A stretch of 42,359 bases of DNA from a virus. Below are positions 1 through 8,246 of the stretch, one piece after another. Within the stretch, counting starts at the first letter, position 1; each line of letters opens with the position of its first letter. The notes beneath the pieces are model-generated. The model was not told where the DNA came from. It saw nothing but the letters and a program-made list of their open reading frames with translations, and did not search any database. A program made the translations under genes and the position numbers. Where the stretch lies: positions 1 through 42,359 of IMG/VR virus record IMGVR_UViG_3300020192_000024. One strand, written 5' to 3'.

Positions 1-726
1 AATCGCCGCGAAGCAATGCATCCATTAGATGTTCTGCAAAAATGTCGCGTTCATCCGCCAGCAATTTCTTGCTGATTTCCTGCTCCCACTTCACGGCCCA
101 CGGCATGATCGTATCCGTGACGTACTCGATCGCCTGATGCTCGATATTGCTGAACGTAGATCGCAACAGGTGCTGGATCTTGTGCGGCGGCATACGGAAC
201 CAACGAGCCACATCTTCGATTTGGAATTGCCGAGTCTCGATAAGCTGGCCGTCGTTCGGTTGCACCGATCCGGCGGCGTTGAATTTCAGTCCCTCTTCCA
301 GAATCGCCAGCTTGTTCGCGTTGTCCGGCCCTGAGTGAACCGTCTCCCACGACTTGCGAAGGTTGCCGCGAGCCTGATCGGATAGCTTGCCGGGGTGTTC
401 GAGCATGCCGCCGAGGTTCATCCCGTTGGCAAAAAACGAAGCGGCGAATTTCTGTGCAGCAAGGGTCAAGCCCAGTGAATCCCGCCCGGTGCTAGCGATC
501 ATCAGCCCCACGATGCCGGTGATGCTGAATCCCTTGAGGTGCATCACCTCGTCCGAGGCCAACGTAGTTCTCCCGTCAATGATGTAGACGAGACGCTTAT
601 TGCTGTCTCGGTCTACCCGCACGCGCCACGGTTCGAGCGGCCACAGATACGCCGGATCGCCGCCGCGAGTTGTTTCAATCTCCGCGTAACCGCCGCCCCA
701 CAGAACCGCCGCCGCCGTTACCGCTT
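1..726. repeat. Left copy of an imperfect 726-bp terminal repeat
   Basis: Positions 1-726 align without gaps to 41634-42359. I counted about 31 mismatches by eye, mostly third-codon-position changes in the portal gene, and the last 126 bases (601-726) are identical. This is an assembled overlap of a circular or circularly permuted genome that mixes two close strains, or less likely a genuine diverged terminal duplication. Confidence 0.9.
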
Positions 727-1048
727 GCCGAAAATCGAAGGCCGTCATTTCAGGATTTGGATTGTCGTGCAGCAGTCGATAAATCGGATGTTCGGGGAAC
801 CGTTCTTTCCCGCCGCCTTCGATGCGGCGGTACAACAGCAGCGGCAACTTTGCCAAGTCCTCGGCAATATTCCGCACACAGCCGAACACCGCCGAAGCCG
901 AAAGCGCCGTGATTTCATTGACGTTGACGCCAGCAGATTTTACGCCGCCGCCGAAAAACTCCTGCAGCCACTGCGGAGGATCGGTTACGGAGGCGCGTTG
1001 CTCGTCTTTCACGGCGTCCGGGTCAATAGTATTGCTGCAAAATTTCAT
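1..1048 (-). CDS. Portal protein, N-terminal part (cut by window edge)
   Basis: The reading frame begins at ATG 1048-1046, sharing one base with the terL stop (TAATG), and stays open to base 1, giving about 349 codons. The translation has the look of an HK97-family portal: an early segment with EITALSASAVFGCVRNIAED, then KLPLLLYRR, then a motif around HPIYRLLHDNPN. The portal forms the dodecameric ring at the head vertex through which DNA is packaged and to which the tail attaches. The remainder is found at the right end of the window, from 42359 down to 41026; joined, the protein is about 551 residues, long for this family because of a proline-rich C-terminal extension. The truncation here is from the contig end, not a mutation. 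Confidence 0.93.
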   Translation of the reverse strand, partial: MKFCSNTIDPDAVKDEQRASVTDPPQWLQEFFGGGVKSAGVNVNEITALSASAVFGCVRNIAEDLAKLPLLLYRRIEGGGKERFPEHPIYRLLHDNPNPEMTAFDFRQAVTAAAVLWGGGYAEIETTRGGDPAYLWPLEPWRVRVDRDSNKRLVYIIDGRTTLASDEVMHLKGFSITGIVGLMIASTGRDSLGLTLAAQKFAASFFANGMNLGGMLEHPGKLSDQARGNLRKSWETVHSGPDNANKLAILEEGLKFNAAGSVQPNDGQLIETRQFQIEDVARWFRMPPHKIQHLLRSTFSNIEHQAIEYVTDTIMPWAVKWEQEISKKLLADERDIFAEHLMDALLRGD

Positions 1049-2625
1049 TAGATAACAGTAATTCCGCGATCTTCGTACACGCTGGGGCCGACAATGGATT
1101 TCAAAGCGGGCTGCATGGCGTTCACAAGTGCCGCCATCCCGTCAATCTTGCTCCGGCTCTTTCGTTTATTGAGCGAGTAGTTGCCGTTTTTGTCGATATC
1201 GACCACCACATTTGAGGCATGCCAACGCATAACCGGGTGGCCGTTGTGCCACAGCCGCGACGCCTTCAGCAACCGCTCGATTTCTTTCGCCGGCAAATCC
1301 TGGCTCATCCAACCCTGGCCGGCGGCGAACACAGTGAATCCATCTTCAATCAGTTCCGTTTCAAGTTGCTGGCCCTGAAACTTCCGGTCGATAACCAACG
1401 CCTTGATGTTGAACCGCTGGCCGATCTCGTTCACATCTTTGCGGAGTTCGCGATAGTCAACCACGTTGCCGCTCGTCAACCGGAATAAATCCTGCTTGGC
1501 CCACGCCTGATACGGAACCTTATGCTTCCGTTCCAATGCACCGATGTTTTCCGCCGGCAACCAGAACCACGAAAGCAGCTTTGCCCCGCCGTCTGTAGGG
1601 AATAACAACACCAGCGCCGTCGTGTCGTCGGTCGCCGATAGGTCAAGGCCCGCGTAACACGGTTGGCCGGCAAGCGACGCCTCGTTAAAATCAGCTTTGC
1701 AGTCGTCCCATTGCTGCATCGAAAGCCACGCATCGGCGGCTTGAATCCATTGGTTTAACCGATACCGCCGAAAGCTGTTTTCCTTTGCCGGCGAATCTTT
1801 CGCTTCGTTGAAATCCGCACGAAACGCAGCGGGGTCAATCGTTACGCCGTAGCTCGGATTGGACTTCTTCCACGTTGACTCAAGCGACCAGTCATCTTCG
1901 TTCGCGGCCTCGGCAATGTAAGCGAAAAACGTCGGGTCGATAACGTCATCGGATAGCACCCGCTTTGCGTACTGATACTGCTCGCCGCAAATCGTTTGCA
2001 GGTCGCCGCCGGCGGTCGTGATGCTCAGGTGCAACGGCTGCGTTCTCGCCGCGCCCGCATACCGCAGGCAATCCCATAGCTCCCGGCCCGGCTGCGCGTG
2101 AAGCTCGTCGAACAGAATCGCCGAGGCGTTCAGCCCCTCTTGTCTGTGAGCGTCCGCCGACAATGCCCGATACCGCGAACCGCCCGGCCCGGTGAGAATC
2201 TTCGTTGACTCGCGAACGAAAACATGAGCCGAAAGTTCCGGCGACGCCTGCACCATCTTCATCGCTTCGCGGTAAATCAGCGAAGCCTGTTCGCGATCCG
2301 CCGCCGCCGAATATACTTCCGCCGCCGGCTCGCCATCAGCAATCATCAGGTCGAGACACAGCCCGGCGAGCAGGGTCGTCTTGCCATTCTTTTTCGGCGT
2401 GCTGATGTACGCAGTGCGATACCGTCTCATGCCCTCGGCGTTGGCCCATCCGAACAGCGGCAGCACGATGCCTTCGTATTGCCACGGCAAAAGTTCAAAC
2501 GGTTGTCCGGCCCATCGGCCTGTCGAATGCCGGATGAACCTGCGGAAGAATTCCCGCACTCGCTCCGCACGCTGCACGTCAAGAAAAAAGCCATTCTCAA
2601 TTGCGGCTTTGTCGTTTTTGGTCAC
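1048..2625 (-). CDS. terL: Terminase large subunit (HK97-like)
   Basis: The 525-residue protein is the packaging motor. It has an N-terminal ATPase with a Walker A-like STPKKNGKTT at residues 75-84 and a Walker B ASAILFDELHA at about 167-177, followed by an SITTAGG coupling-type motif near 201. The C-terminal RNase H-like nuclease starts at CYAGLDLSATDD (about 323-334, first acidic residue D327), with a further VIDRKF strand and a final KIDGMAALVNAM segment supplying late acidic residues. Length and motif order match full-length HK97-like (Terminase_1) proteins. It starts at GTG 2625, overlapping the terS stop (GTGA), and its TAA overlaps the portal ATG, so terS-terL-portal are translationally coupled. 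Confidence 0.96.
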   Translation of the reverse strand: MTKNDKAAIENGFFLDVQRAERVREFFRRFIRHSTGRWAGQPFELLPWQYEGIVLPLFGWANAEGMRRYRTAYISTPKKNGKTTLLAGLCLDLMIADGEPAAEVYSAAADREQASLIYREAMKMVQASPELSAHVFVRESTKILTGPGGSRYRALSADAHRQEGLNASAILFDELHAQPGRELWDCLRYAGAARTQPLHLSITTAGGDLQTICGEQYQYAKRVLSDDVIDPTFFAYIAEAANEDDWSLESTWKKSNPSYGVTIDPAAFRADFNEAKDSPAKENSFRRYRLNQWIQAADAWLSMQQWDDCKADFNEASLAGQPCYAGLDLSATDDTTALVLLFPTDGGAKLLSWFWLPAENIGALERKHKVPYQAWAKQDLFRLTSGNVVDYRELRKDVNEIGQRFNIKALVIDRKFQGQQLETELIEDGFTVFAAGQGWMSQDLPAKEIERLLKASRLWHNGHPVMRWHASNVVVDIDKNGNYSLNKRKSRSKIDGMAALVNAMQPALKSIVGPSVYEDRGITVI

Positions 2626-3077
2626 TGGGCAATCTTCATGAATCCGGCCAGGTCATCGCCCGGTTTTGCCGGCTTCAATCCCCCGCCGAGTCGTTGCCGC
2701 GTCGCCGGGGTCAATCCAAATTCGGACAGATAACCACGAATCGCCGTGAGCGTTTTCGTTTTGATTTTTACAGCGGGGTGTTCGACGGTCGATCCCTTGT
2801 CGTTCACGATTAGAATCCCATCTCGCTTGATCGCGACCTCACTCGCCGCCCATTGAGAATACAATCCGCAATACGCCGCGAGTGCCACGCGGTCGGTTCG
2901 CTGCAAAATGTCCTGCGAGTCGAGCAGCAAAACCATGCGATGCCATTCTTCTATCGCGGTCTCATCCAAGTGCGGCGGCGGCGTTCCCGCACCGCCACCG
3001 AAATTCGGCTCGGGGCGAACCGCGCGACTGCCTTCTGCGATTTTCATGGCGTTCGGTTTGGGTTTTCGGCCTCTCAT
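2622..3077 (-). CDS. terS: Terminase small subunit (P27 family)
   Basis: The 151-residue protein begins MRGRKPKPNAMKIAEG, the signature opening of P27-type (Terminase_4) small terminases, which recognise the packaging site and regulate the large subunit. The body has the usual LDETAIEEWHRMV helix and ends in a helical segment with GYLSEFGLTPATRQRL. The frame could extend to a TTG at 3116, but ATG 3077 gives the family's normal N-terminus and is preferred, although no good ribosome site precedes it. It overlaps terL by four bases. A 70-base gap separates it from the upstream HNH nuclease gene. Confidence 0.92.
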   Translation of the reverse strand: MRGRKPKPNAMKIAEGSRAVRPEPNFGGGAGTPPPHLDETAIEEWHRMVLLLDSQDILQRTDRVALAAYCGLYSQWAASEVAIKRDGILIVNDKGSTVEHPAVKIKTKTLTAIRGYLSEFGLTPATRQRLGGGLKPAKPGDDLAGFMKIAQ

Positions 3078-3147
3078 GGTTTTGTTTTTTCTCGAATAGG
3101 CGACAAATCGATTCAAGGCTTACACGTCGGCTGTAGGGCAAAAGATG

Positions 3148-4095
3148 CTAGAGAATACATGGCCCCCCGGTGCTTGGCAGCGAGTCGCTCTTAATCGAAT
3201 TGCACATGAAGCAAGCTGCCTGCGTGTTCTGGTAAGAATGCTCGCCGCCCTTGCTGATCGGGTGAATGTGATCGACCGTTGCCGCTCTTGGCTCAGGCAC
3301 AGCCCCTGTCATGGGTCGATGACAGATAGCACATTGACCATTCTGCCGAGTTACAAGCCTTCTTATGTTTACATACTCAATATAGTTGACCCTGACCCTC
3401 ATCTCGCGGCGTCGCTTAGCTATCTTATTTTGGTCTCGGCGAGCAAGCAACGTGCATTTGTCACATCGCCTCTTCTTCCCGCTACTGGAATGCATCCGAA
3501 GTATGTTGCATTCCTGGCAACGATAAAATTTCAGTGATGCCGTATTCCCATAACCCAACCCATATCGCATGGTCGCCGATCGCCTAGTCATTCGTGAAAA
3601 ATTTCGCCGCAGTAACTCAGCGAGGGGCAGTCGTTCCGTAATCTTCCGTTCCGTAATCTTCTTTCCCTTGGCGTTCCTGGTCTTGTAAGCAAAAGCGCAT
3701 TGCCGAGAGTGGAACGTAACGCGATCAATGCTCTTTGGCATAAACGAGCAACCGCAATTGCGGCACGTCTCCACCTTCCGCCTGCGTCGCGATGATTGCC
3801 TACCGCATTCTGTAGAACAGTATTTACTATCGCGTCCGCTGTATTCCGTGCCACACCTATCGCATCGCATCACACCCTTTGGGAATCGGTTGATTGTTGA
3901 ACACTTGCTCGAACAGACTTGCTTCGGACTACCTACACTACAACCAAACTCAACATCACAAATAACGCAGCGCCTCTTGATTGAAACTACCGGCGTGTAT
4001 CTAGCAGCACATCTGCAAGCATCGGAACAATAACGCGATGGACTACCACGTCCCTGCCGACGCGGAAAAGATTGTCCGCACTGAATGCAGGCCAT
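3148..4095 (-). CDS. Zinc-finger HNH endonuclease
   Basis: The 315-residue protein carries a series of Cys-X2-Cys or Cys-X3-Cys zinc knuckles (CIQCG, CVICD, CDRCG, CRNCG) through its first 170 residues, then an arginine/lysine-rich linker, then a C-terminal HNH nuclease: CAICHRP, VDHIHPISKGGEHS, CFMCNSIKSD. HNH enzymes nick or cut DNA using a metal bound near the HNH histidines. ATG 4095 is chosen because AGGA lies just upstream; a longer reading to 4149 would overlap the neighbouring HNH gene. It ends with TAG. It sits between another HNH gene and terS; HNH proteins beside terminase either assist packaging or act as free-standing homing nucleases. The many zinc knuckles suggest a DNA-targeting, homing-type enzyme. 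Confidence 0.85.
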   Translation of the reverse strand: MACIQCGQSFPRRQGRGSPSRYCSDACRCAARYTPVVSIKRRCVICDVEFGCSVGSPKQVCSSKCSTINRFPKGVMRCDRCGTEYSGRDSKYCSTECGRQSSRRRRKVETCRNCGCSFMPKSIDRVTFHSRQCAFAYKTRNAKGKKITERKITERLPLAELLRRNFSRMTRRSATMRYGLGYGNTASLKFYRCQECNILRMHSSSGKKRRCDKCTLLARRDQNKIAKRRREMRVRVNYIEYVNIRRLVTRQNGQCAICHRPMTGAVPEPRAATVDHIHPISKGGEHSYQNTQAACFMCNSIKSDSLPSTGGPCIL

Positions 4096-4100
4096 GGTTC

Positions 4101-4424
4101 CTAGCGGCGATCCTCTGCCGCCGTCTTGGTGCTGTGGCACGATTTGCATAACGATCGCAAGTTTGTCGAGTCGTACGATAAGTCGGGTCGATTGCGTCTG
4201 CTGAGAACGTGGTCAACTTCCGTTGCAACGATCATTCGTCCGCTTGCAATGCAATCATTGCAAAACGGCTGGTCGGCGAGAATCATCTTTCGGAGCTTGC
4301 GCCACGTCGTTGACCAATAGAAATCGCGGCCTTCGGCGTTTCGTTCAGAGTAGGCCCGTCTCTGTCCTCGCTTACGCTCTTCTTGTGAAACGCCTATTGA
4401 GAATGTGGGTGCCTTAGTTGGCAT
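4101..4424 (-). CDS. HNH endonuclease, packaging-associated type
   Basis: This 107-residue protein has a compact HNH fold: FYWSTTWRKLRKMILAD, then QPFCNDC, then ATEVDHVLSRRNRPDLSYD, then LRSLCKSCHSTKT. The two CxxC pairs bind structural zinc and VDH supplies the nuclease histidine. Small HNH proteins of this form next to terS/terL are needed in several HK97-type phages for specific genome cleavage during packaging. The start is placed at ATG 4424, preceded by GGAGAAG and overlapping the end of the upstream adhesin-like gene by 11 bases. It stops with TAG five bases before the next HNH gene. Confidence 0.88.
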   Translation of the reverse strand: MPTKAPTFSIGVSQEERKRGQRRAYSERNAEGRDFYWSTTWRKLRKMILADQPFCNDCIASGRMIVATEVDHVLSRRNRPDLSYDSTNLRSLCKSCHSTKTAAEDRR

Positions 4425-5451
4425 CTTCTCCGAGTATCTCAGGCAATGCGTATGTGCCGTCCGTACCCGTGGTGAATTGTATCTCTGTACCGTCGCCGCG
4501 AATGCCATAGTAGGTGGCGGATTGCAGCAGCGTCACTTCTAGCAGCCCGGTCGAGGCGTGGCTCGTCGCCGTGAATTCTTTTGAGTTGTAGCTGTTGGCG
4601 ACGGTGCCTGGCCCGGCGACCATCTTAAACGTGACGACTACACTGCCGAGTACAGTACCGCCGCCAGTGCGCGTTGTGAGGTAGGCGTTGGTTTGACCTG
4701 CTGCGGCGGGGGTGATTGTGACGGCACTCATGCTGTAGGTGGCCGTCTCTGTACCGTCTACCACAATGGTCGTGCCGGCATAGGTGTACCCGGCTTTTGT
4801 TATTCCGACCGTCCATGTGCCGTCGTTCACATTGAAGGTGGCGATACCGCCGGCGATGGTCGTGGCGGTGTAAGTATCTACGCCGAGCGTAAGGCGAACG
4901 ATTGCGCCGACGATGACTGTTGCACCGTCGTTTACGGTGATGGTTACTGTTCTTGCGCCGCTGCCGCTTCCGCCCGTAGTCGCCACGGCCCCCGCGGTGG
5001 TGTCGATTTCGCCTTGTCCGGTGCCGTCTTTGATCGTCACCTTCGGGAAGCCGGCGGTGTCGGGCGTGGCGTTTGCGGTGCCGCTCCAATATTGGCTATC
5101 GACCGGCGGGGTAAGCAGCAGCACAACCGTCTTGTCGATTGCTCCACTGATTTTGAACGTGAGCGTTGTTGCCCCTACTCCCGCGGCAATCGATGCGTTC
5201 ACGATGCCCGCCTGATACATGCCCGGACAATTCGCCGCGTCTATTTCAATCCACCCGCCGCTTGTGAACGTGCCGAGCGTGGCCGTCGCCATCGTGATAG
5301 TAGTTGCCGTCGCCGCGCCTTGGCGGATGTACCGGCCCGTGACGCTGCCGAAGGCGATGCCGGTCTTGCCTTGGCCGGTGGTGCTGTCGCGGATCATCAC
5401 CTCAATGATTTGCGAGGTCGCGCCGTCGAGTTTGATGTCTTGTGCGCCCAT
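4414..5451 (-). CDS. Virion surface/adhesin-like protein with Ig-like domain
   Basis: The 345-residue protein is rich in Thr, Ala and Gly and lacks cysteine-based or enzymatic motifs. Residues 1-105 resemble a baseplate/fibre attachment domain (IEVMIRDSTTGQGKTGI, then GGWIEIDAANCPGMYQAGI). The middle, after a Gly-Ser linker (TTGGSGSGARTV), looks like a carboxypeptidase-regulatory or PEGA-type beta-sandwich (GGIATFNVNDGTWTVGITKA). The C-terminal third is another beta-rich stretch. Such proteins decorate tails or bind host surface glycans. It starts at ATG 5451 overlapping the upstream stop (TAATG), so it is coupled to the beta-helix gene. Function is inferred from composition and context. Confidence 0.75.
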   Translation of the reverse strand: MGAQDIKLDGATSQIIEVMIRDSTTGQGKTGIAFGSVTGRYIRQGAATATTITMATATLGTFTSGGWIEIDAANCPGMYQAGIVNASIAAGVGATTLTFKISGAIDKTVVLLLTPPVDSQYWSGTANATPDTAGFPKVTIKDGTGQGEIDTTAGAVATTGGSGSGARTVTITVNDGATVIVGAIVRLTLGVDTYTATTIAGGIATFNVNDGTWTVGITKAGYTYAGTTIVVDGTETATYSMSAVTITPAAAGQTNAYLTTRTGGGTVLGSVVVTFKMVAGPGTVANSYNSKEFTATSHASTGLLEVTLLQSATYYGIRGDGTEIQFTTGTDGTYALPEILGEDAN

Positions 5452-6812
5452 TAGTCATCCACCACGATTACGCTGCCGGCGGGTGCGATTTGATTGCTGC
5501 CGATGTCGAATGTTCCGGGTACTGAATTGTTGCCGAAGCTGATACTTGCCCCAGCCGACTTGAGTTGCAATCCACCCACCGACGCTCCATCAATGTCGTA
5601 GTCATCCGTGCCGGAATTAACGAACGGGTTGCCGTTCAGTGTGACGGCGTTGGTGACGGTCAATCTTGCTCCGCGTGTCGCCGCCGTTCCGTTTGCTCCG
5701 AAGGCGTCGTTGAAAGAAAAGCCGCGGCCCGTCGTGTAATTATTTACGTCGATACCGTAGGTTGTGCATCCGTAGAACAGGTTATTCGTCGAGCTTATCG
5801 GTGTGTTGTTCGCACCATAAAACAGCCCCACGCCGCAATAGGCGAAGGTACAGCGAGAGACAACAATCGGGTTATCAAATTGCAGCCCCGCCGTCGTGCA
5901 TTTGTAAAATAACACGTTTGTTACACCGCCGTTTGATGTTCCGGCTGATCCGAATGTGCCACCCTTGATGATGGAGTCGGATAGCGATTTGTATGCGACG
6001 ACACTTATCCCAAGATTTCCCGTGCAAACGATGCGATGAAACATCGTACCTTGACTGTTTACGGCACTTCCCCCGCAATTCTTCACGATGACGTTTGTAA
6101 CTACACCAGAGCTGTTGCCACCAAATGCCACCGTACCCGTTCGCGTCGGATAGTCGCCGTCGATGATGATGCCAGTAACGAATGAAGCATTGGCCGAAAT
6201 CGTAATGGCCGCCACTGAGTTTGCCCCACACCTTAACGTAGGAGCCGATGCTGTTGGTGCGGTGATGTCGCCGCGGGTCGTGTTGTATCCGATTAAAAAC
6301 GATGGTACTACGCTGAACGTCAGCCTGCCCGCGGCGACGTTACTTGACGATGAAAGCGTATAAACCGCGTCAAGTGTTGCGTTGTTTTTAAGATAGCAGA
6401 GGTTGCCTGCAACCCAAGACCCGAATACCCACCCCGGCGACGCCAGCGCCCCGCCGAGCCGAAACGTACACGCCCCGCCCGTTGCCGATGTCGTGCCGTT
6501 GAGCGTGAGCGTGTTTGCCCCGGTGTCCACGCTGGTGACGGTGTAAAATCCGATCGTGCCACCGATGAGGCTGAGGATTTGCACCGCGTTGCCCTTCATC
6601 GCGGCGGTGACGGTAGCGGAGGACGTGTGAACCGTGATAACCGTCGCGTTGGCGGTGCTGGTAGCAATCGCGCCATTATCGTGTATCTGATAGGAATCCT
6701 GCTGGCTGTAATCGACGCTGCTGCCGTCGGCGGCGGACGCATCGTAGTAGCCGCCATTGGAATCACTTCCGGCGGTTCGAACTTCCCAAACTGCTGTGGT
6801 AGAAGCGGCCAT
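5451..6812 (-). CDS. Parallel beta-helix surface protein (tailspike/fibre-like)
   Basis: The 453-residue protein opens with WEVRTAGSDSNGGYY, an N-terminal motif seen in many uncultured-phage surface proteins, followed by many short Gly/Asn/Ser turns and repeated hydrophobic strands (GVVTNVIVKNCGGSAV, GGVTNVLFYKCTTAGLQF, VVSRCTFAYCGVGLFYG). The regular repeat of about 22-25 residues is typical of right-handed parallel beta-helices, as in tailspikes and carbohydrate-active surface proteins. No catalytic motif is evident. It begins at ATG 6812 overlapping the previous stop (TAATG). It belongs to a five-gene run of likely surface or virion proteins just ahead of the packaging genes. Confidence 0.75.
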   Translation of the reverse strand: MAASTTAVWEVRTAGSDSNGGYYDASAADGSSVDYSQQDSYQIHDNGAIATSTANATVITVHTSSATVTAAMKGNAVQILSLIGGTIGFYTVTSVDTGANTLTLNGTTSATGGACTFRLGGALASPGWVFGSWVAGNLCYLKNNATLDAVYTLSSSSNVAAGRLTFSVVPSFLIGYNTTRGDITAPTASAPTLRCGANSVAAITISANASFVTGIIIDGDYPTRTGTVAFGGNSSGVVTNVIVKNCGGSAVNSQGTMFHRIVCTGNLGISVVAYKSLSDSIIKGGTFGSAGTSNGGVTNVLFYKCTTAGLQFDNPIVVSRCTFAYCGVGLFYGANNTPISSTNNLFYGCTTYGIDVNNYTTGRGFSFNDAFGANGTAATRGARLTVTNAVTLNGNPFVNSGTDDYDIDGASVGGLQLKSAGASISFGNNSVPGTFDIGSNQIAPAGSVIVVDD

Positions 6813-7378
6813 TAAAGTGCATCCAAGTTAGTCACCACGTCCACCAGTTCGCCGCTGTTGAGCGACGCCAACACGCGGTCGGCAACGTCCGCCCGGCGGT
6901 TGTAGGCATCGGCCAGCGACTGCCGAGCGGTCGATTGTGCCGCGATGCGTTGATTGAGTTGCCGCGCGTCCGCAACGTCATTCGCGACAGGAATAAAATC
7001 GAGCGTGCGAACTTCGCCGAGTGCTTTGACGGCCGCCGCTGTCTCTGCCGACATAACGCCGACAGAAGCGAGCTGGTCGATGACGCCGCGTACCTCGGCC
7101 AGCCCCACGTCAACGCCCGGCCCGGTGGGGTCGAGCAGGCGCAAGATTTCCGAGCCTTGCAATGCGGTCGCCGCGTCGGAGCTTGCCGACATTGCCCGCA
7201 ACGCACCGGCCAGCTTCAGGCCTTCGGCAAAGCCAACCGCGGCGTAGATGCTGGTAGTAGTGATGAGTCGGCTGAATAGCGTGACAGCCCCGCCCGCCAC
7301 AGATGCGGCAATCACGGCGTCGGAACCGACGCGGCCTTGAATCAGGTCGGCGAGTTTTTTGCGTTGTGCGTTTGTCAT
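6812..7378 (-). CDS. Hypothetical protein, helical, possible membrane segment
   Basis: I do not recognise this 188-residue protein. It starts MTNAQRKKLADLIQGRVG at ATG 7378; the frame is open to 7462 but that would overlap the upstream gene heavily. Residues 24-55 form a hydrophobic, alanine-rich stretch (AVIAASVAGGAVTLFSRLI) that could be a membrane helix or an amphipathic packing helix. The rest is alpha-helical, with a C-terminal region rich in charged heptads (NRRADVADRVLASLNSGE). It could be a virion-associated or tail-fibre-assembly protein; nothing in it is diagnostic. Confidence 0.7.
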   Translation of the reverse strand: MTNAQRKKLADLIQGRVGSDAVIAASVAGGAVTLFSRLITTTSIYAAVGFAEGLKLAGALRAMSASSDAATALQGSEILRLLDPTGPGVDVGLAEVRGVIDQLASVGVMSAETAAAVKALGEVRTLDFIPVANDVADARQLNQRIAAQSTARQSLADAYNRRADVADRVLASLNSGELVDVVTNLDAL

Positions 7379-7413
7379 TTTAACTTCGGGATGAATTGGC
7401 CGGGTGCTGGCAT
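7375..7413 (-). CDS. Possible 12-residue coupled micropeptide
   Basis: ATG 7413 shares a base with the TAA of the gene at 7413-8246, reads MPAPGQFIPKLK, and its TGA overlaps the ATG of the gene ending at 6812 (ATGA). This may be a translational bridge between the two larger genes rather than a functional peptide. There is no other ribosome site for the downstream gene. Confidence 0.3.
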   Translation of the reverse strand: MPAPGQFIPKLK

Positions 7414-8246
7414 TAGATGAGCTTCTTAAACGGCCCACGGGTACACGCGACGAGCCGAGCAACCGCGACTGGATACCCCGCGAAACTTTCGGCGGTGATT
7501 GCGATGGATGGACTGTTGCCGCGGGCGTCCTTACTCAAAAATTCTAATCCGTGGGCGGACAGAGTGGCGTCGCCCTTTAGCAGGACGTGGCCGAAGCTGT
7601 CGGTGTTGGTTACGTTCACAGATGGGCCGCGATACTTCGCATATGGCTTTCCTTCCGCAGCGTTTGGGTTCAATCTGCCGATGGAAATCGAGCCGCTAAT
7701 CGTGCTGTCGGCGACTTTGATTGTCCCGTGGCGGAGTTGCAACGCCTCTTTTTTCATTGTGTTGCTGGTGTTGTCGAGCGTCAGGTTTTTTAGCGAGCCG
7801 TTTGCACCCATGACCCGTAGGACTGCTTCCCATTCGCTCCCGTGCGGCGCGTCGTAGCCGTCAACGTCAACGCCGTTCAAGTCGCCATTGCCGGCGGTGT
7901 ACCAATCGCCCAAGTACATTCCATATTTCCAGAGCCGTGCTTCGTGATTCACATTGCGAACCATGCAGCCCGTGCCGAAGTCGCCGTGAACGAGTCCGCC
8001 GCGGTCGGTCATGCGTCCGCCGTGGATCTCCACCTTGCCGCCGAAGATGCCGACGAGGGACACCCACCGCGGCACAGCGATTGTCGCGAAGCCCTTGAGG
8101 ATTAGATGCCCGCCGGGTCGCACGACGAACGCACGTCGGCCCTTGCCCTGGTTCACGCTCGCCAACGCCGTGCAGTCTAGATGTTCGCCGGGCTTGCCGG
8201 TGATGACTGTTTTCTTCGTGATGATGTTTTCGCTGGTGATTCTCAT
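7413..8246 (-). CDS. Beta-helix-like virion protein
   Basis: The 277-residue protein has the pattern of a pectate-lyase-like right-handed beta-helix: short hydrophobic strands separated by Gly/Asp/Asn turns (FVVRPGGHLILKGFATIAV, GKVEIHGGRMTDRGG, GTIKVADSTISGSISIG, GHVLLKGDATLSAHGLEF). No glycosidase or lyase catalytic motif is obvious. It starts at ATG 8246, overlapping the upstream TGA (ATGA), and is followed by a 12-codon coupled mini-ORF. Its place between other surface-type genes suggests a tail or capsid surface role, possibly in polysaccharide binding or depolymerisation. Confidence 0.7.
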   Translation of the reverse strand: MRITSENIITKKTVITGKPGEHLDCTALASVNQGKGRRAFVVRPGGHLILKGFATIAVPRWVSLVGIFGGKVEIHGGRMTDRGGLVHGDFGTGCMVRNVNHEARLWKYGMYLGDWYTAGNGDLNGVDVDGYDAPHGSEWEAVLRVMGANGSLKNLTLDNTSNTMKKEALQLRHGTIKVADSTISGSISIGRLNPNAAEGKPYAKYRGPSVNVTNTDSFGHVLLKGDATLSAHGLEFLSKDARGNSPSIAITAESFAGYPVAVARLVACTRGPFKKLI

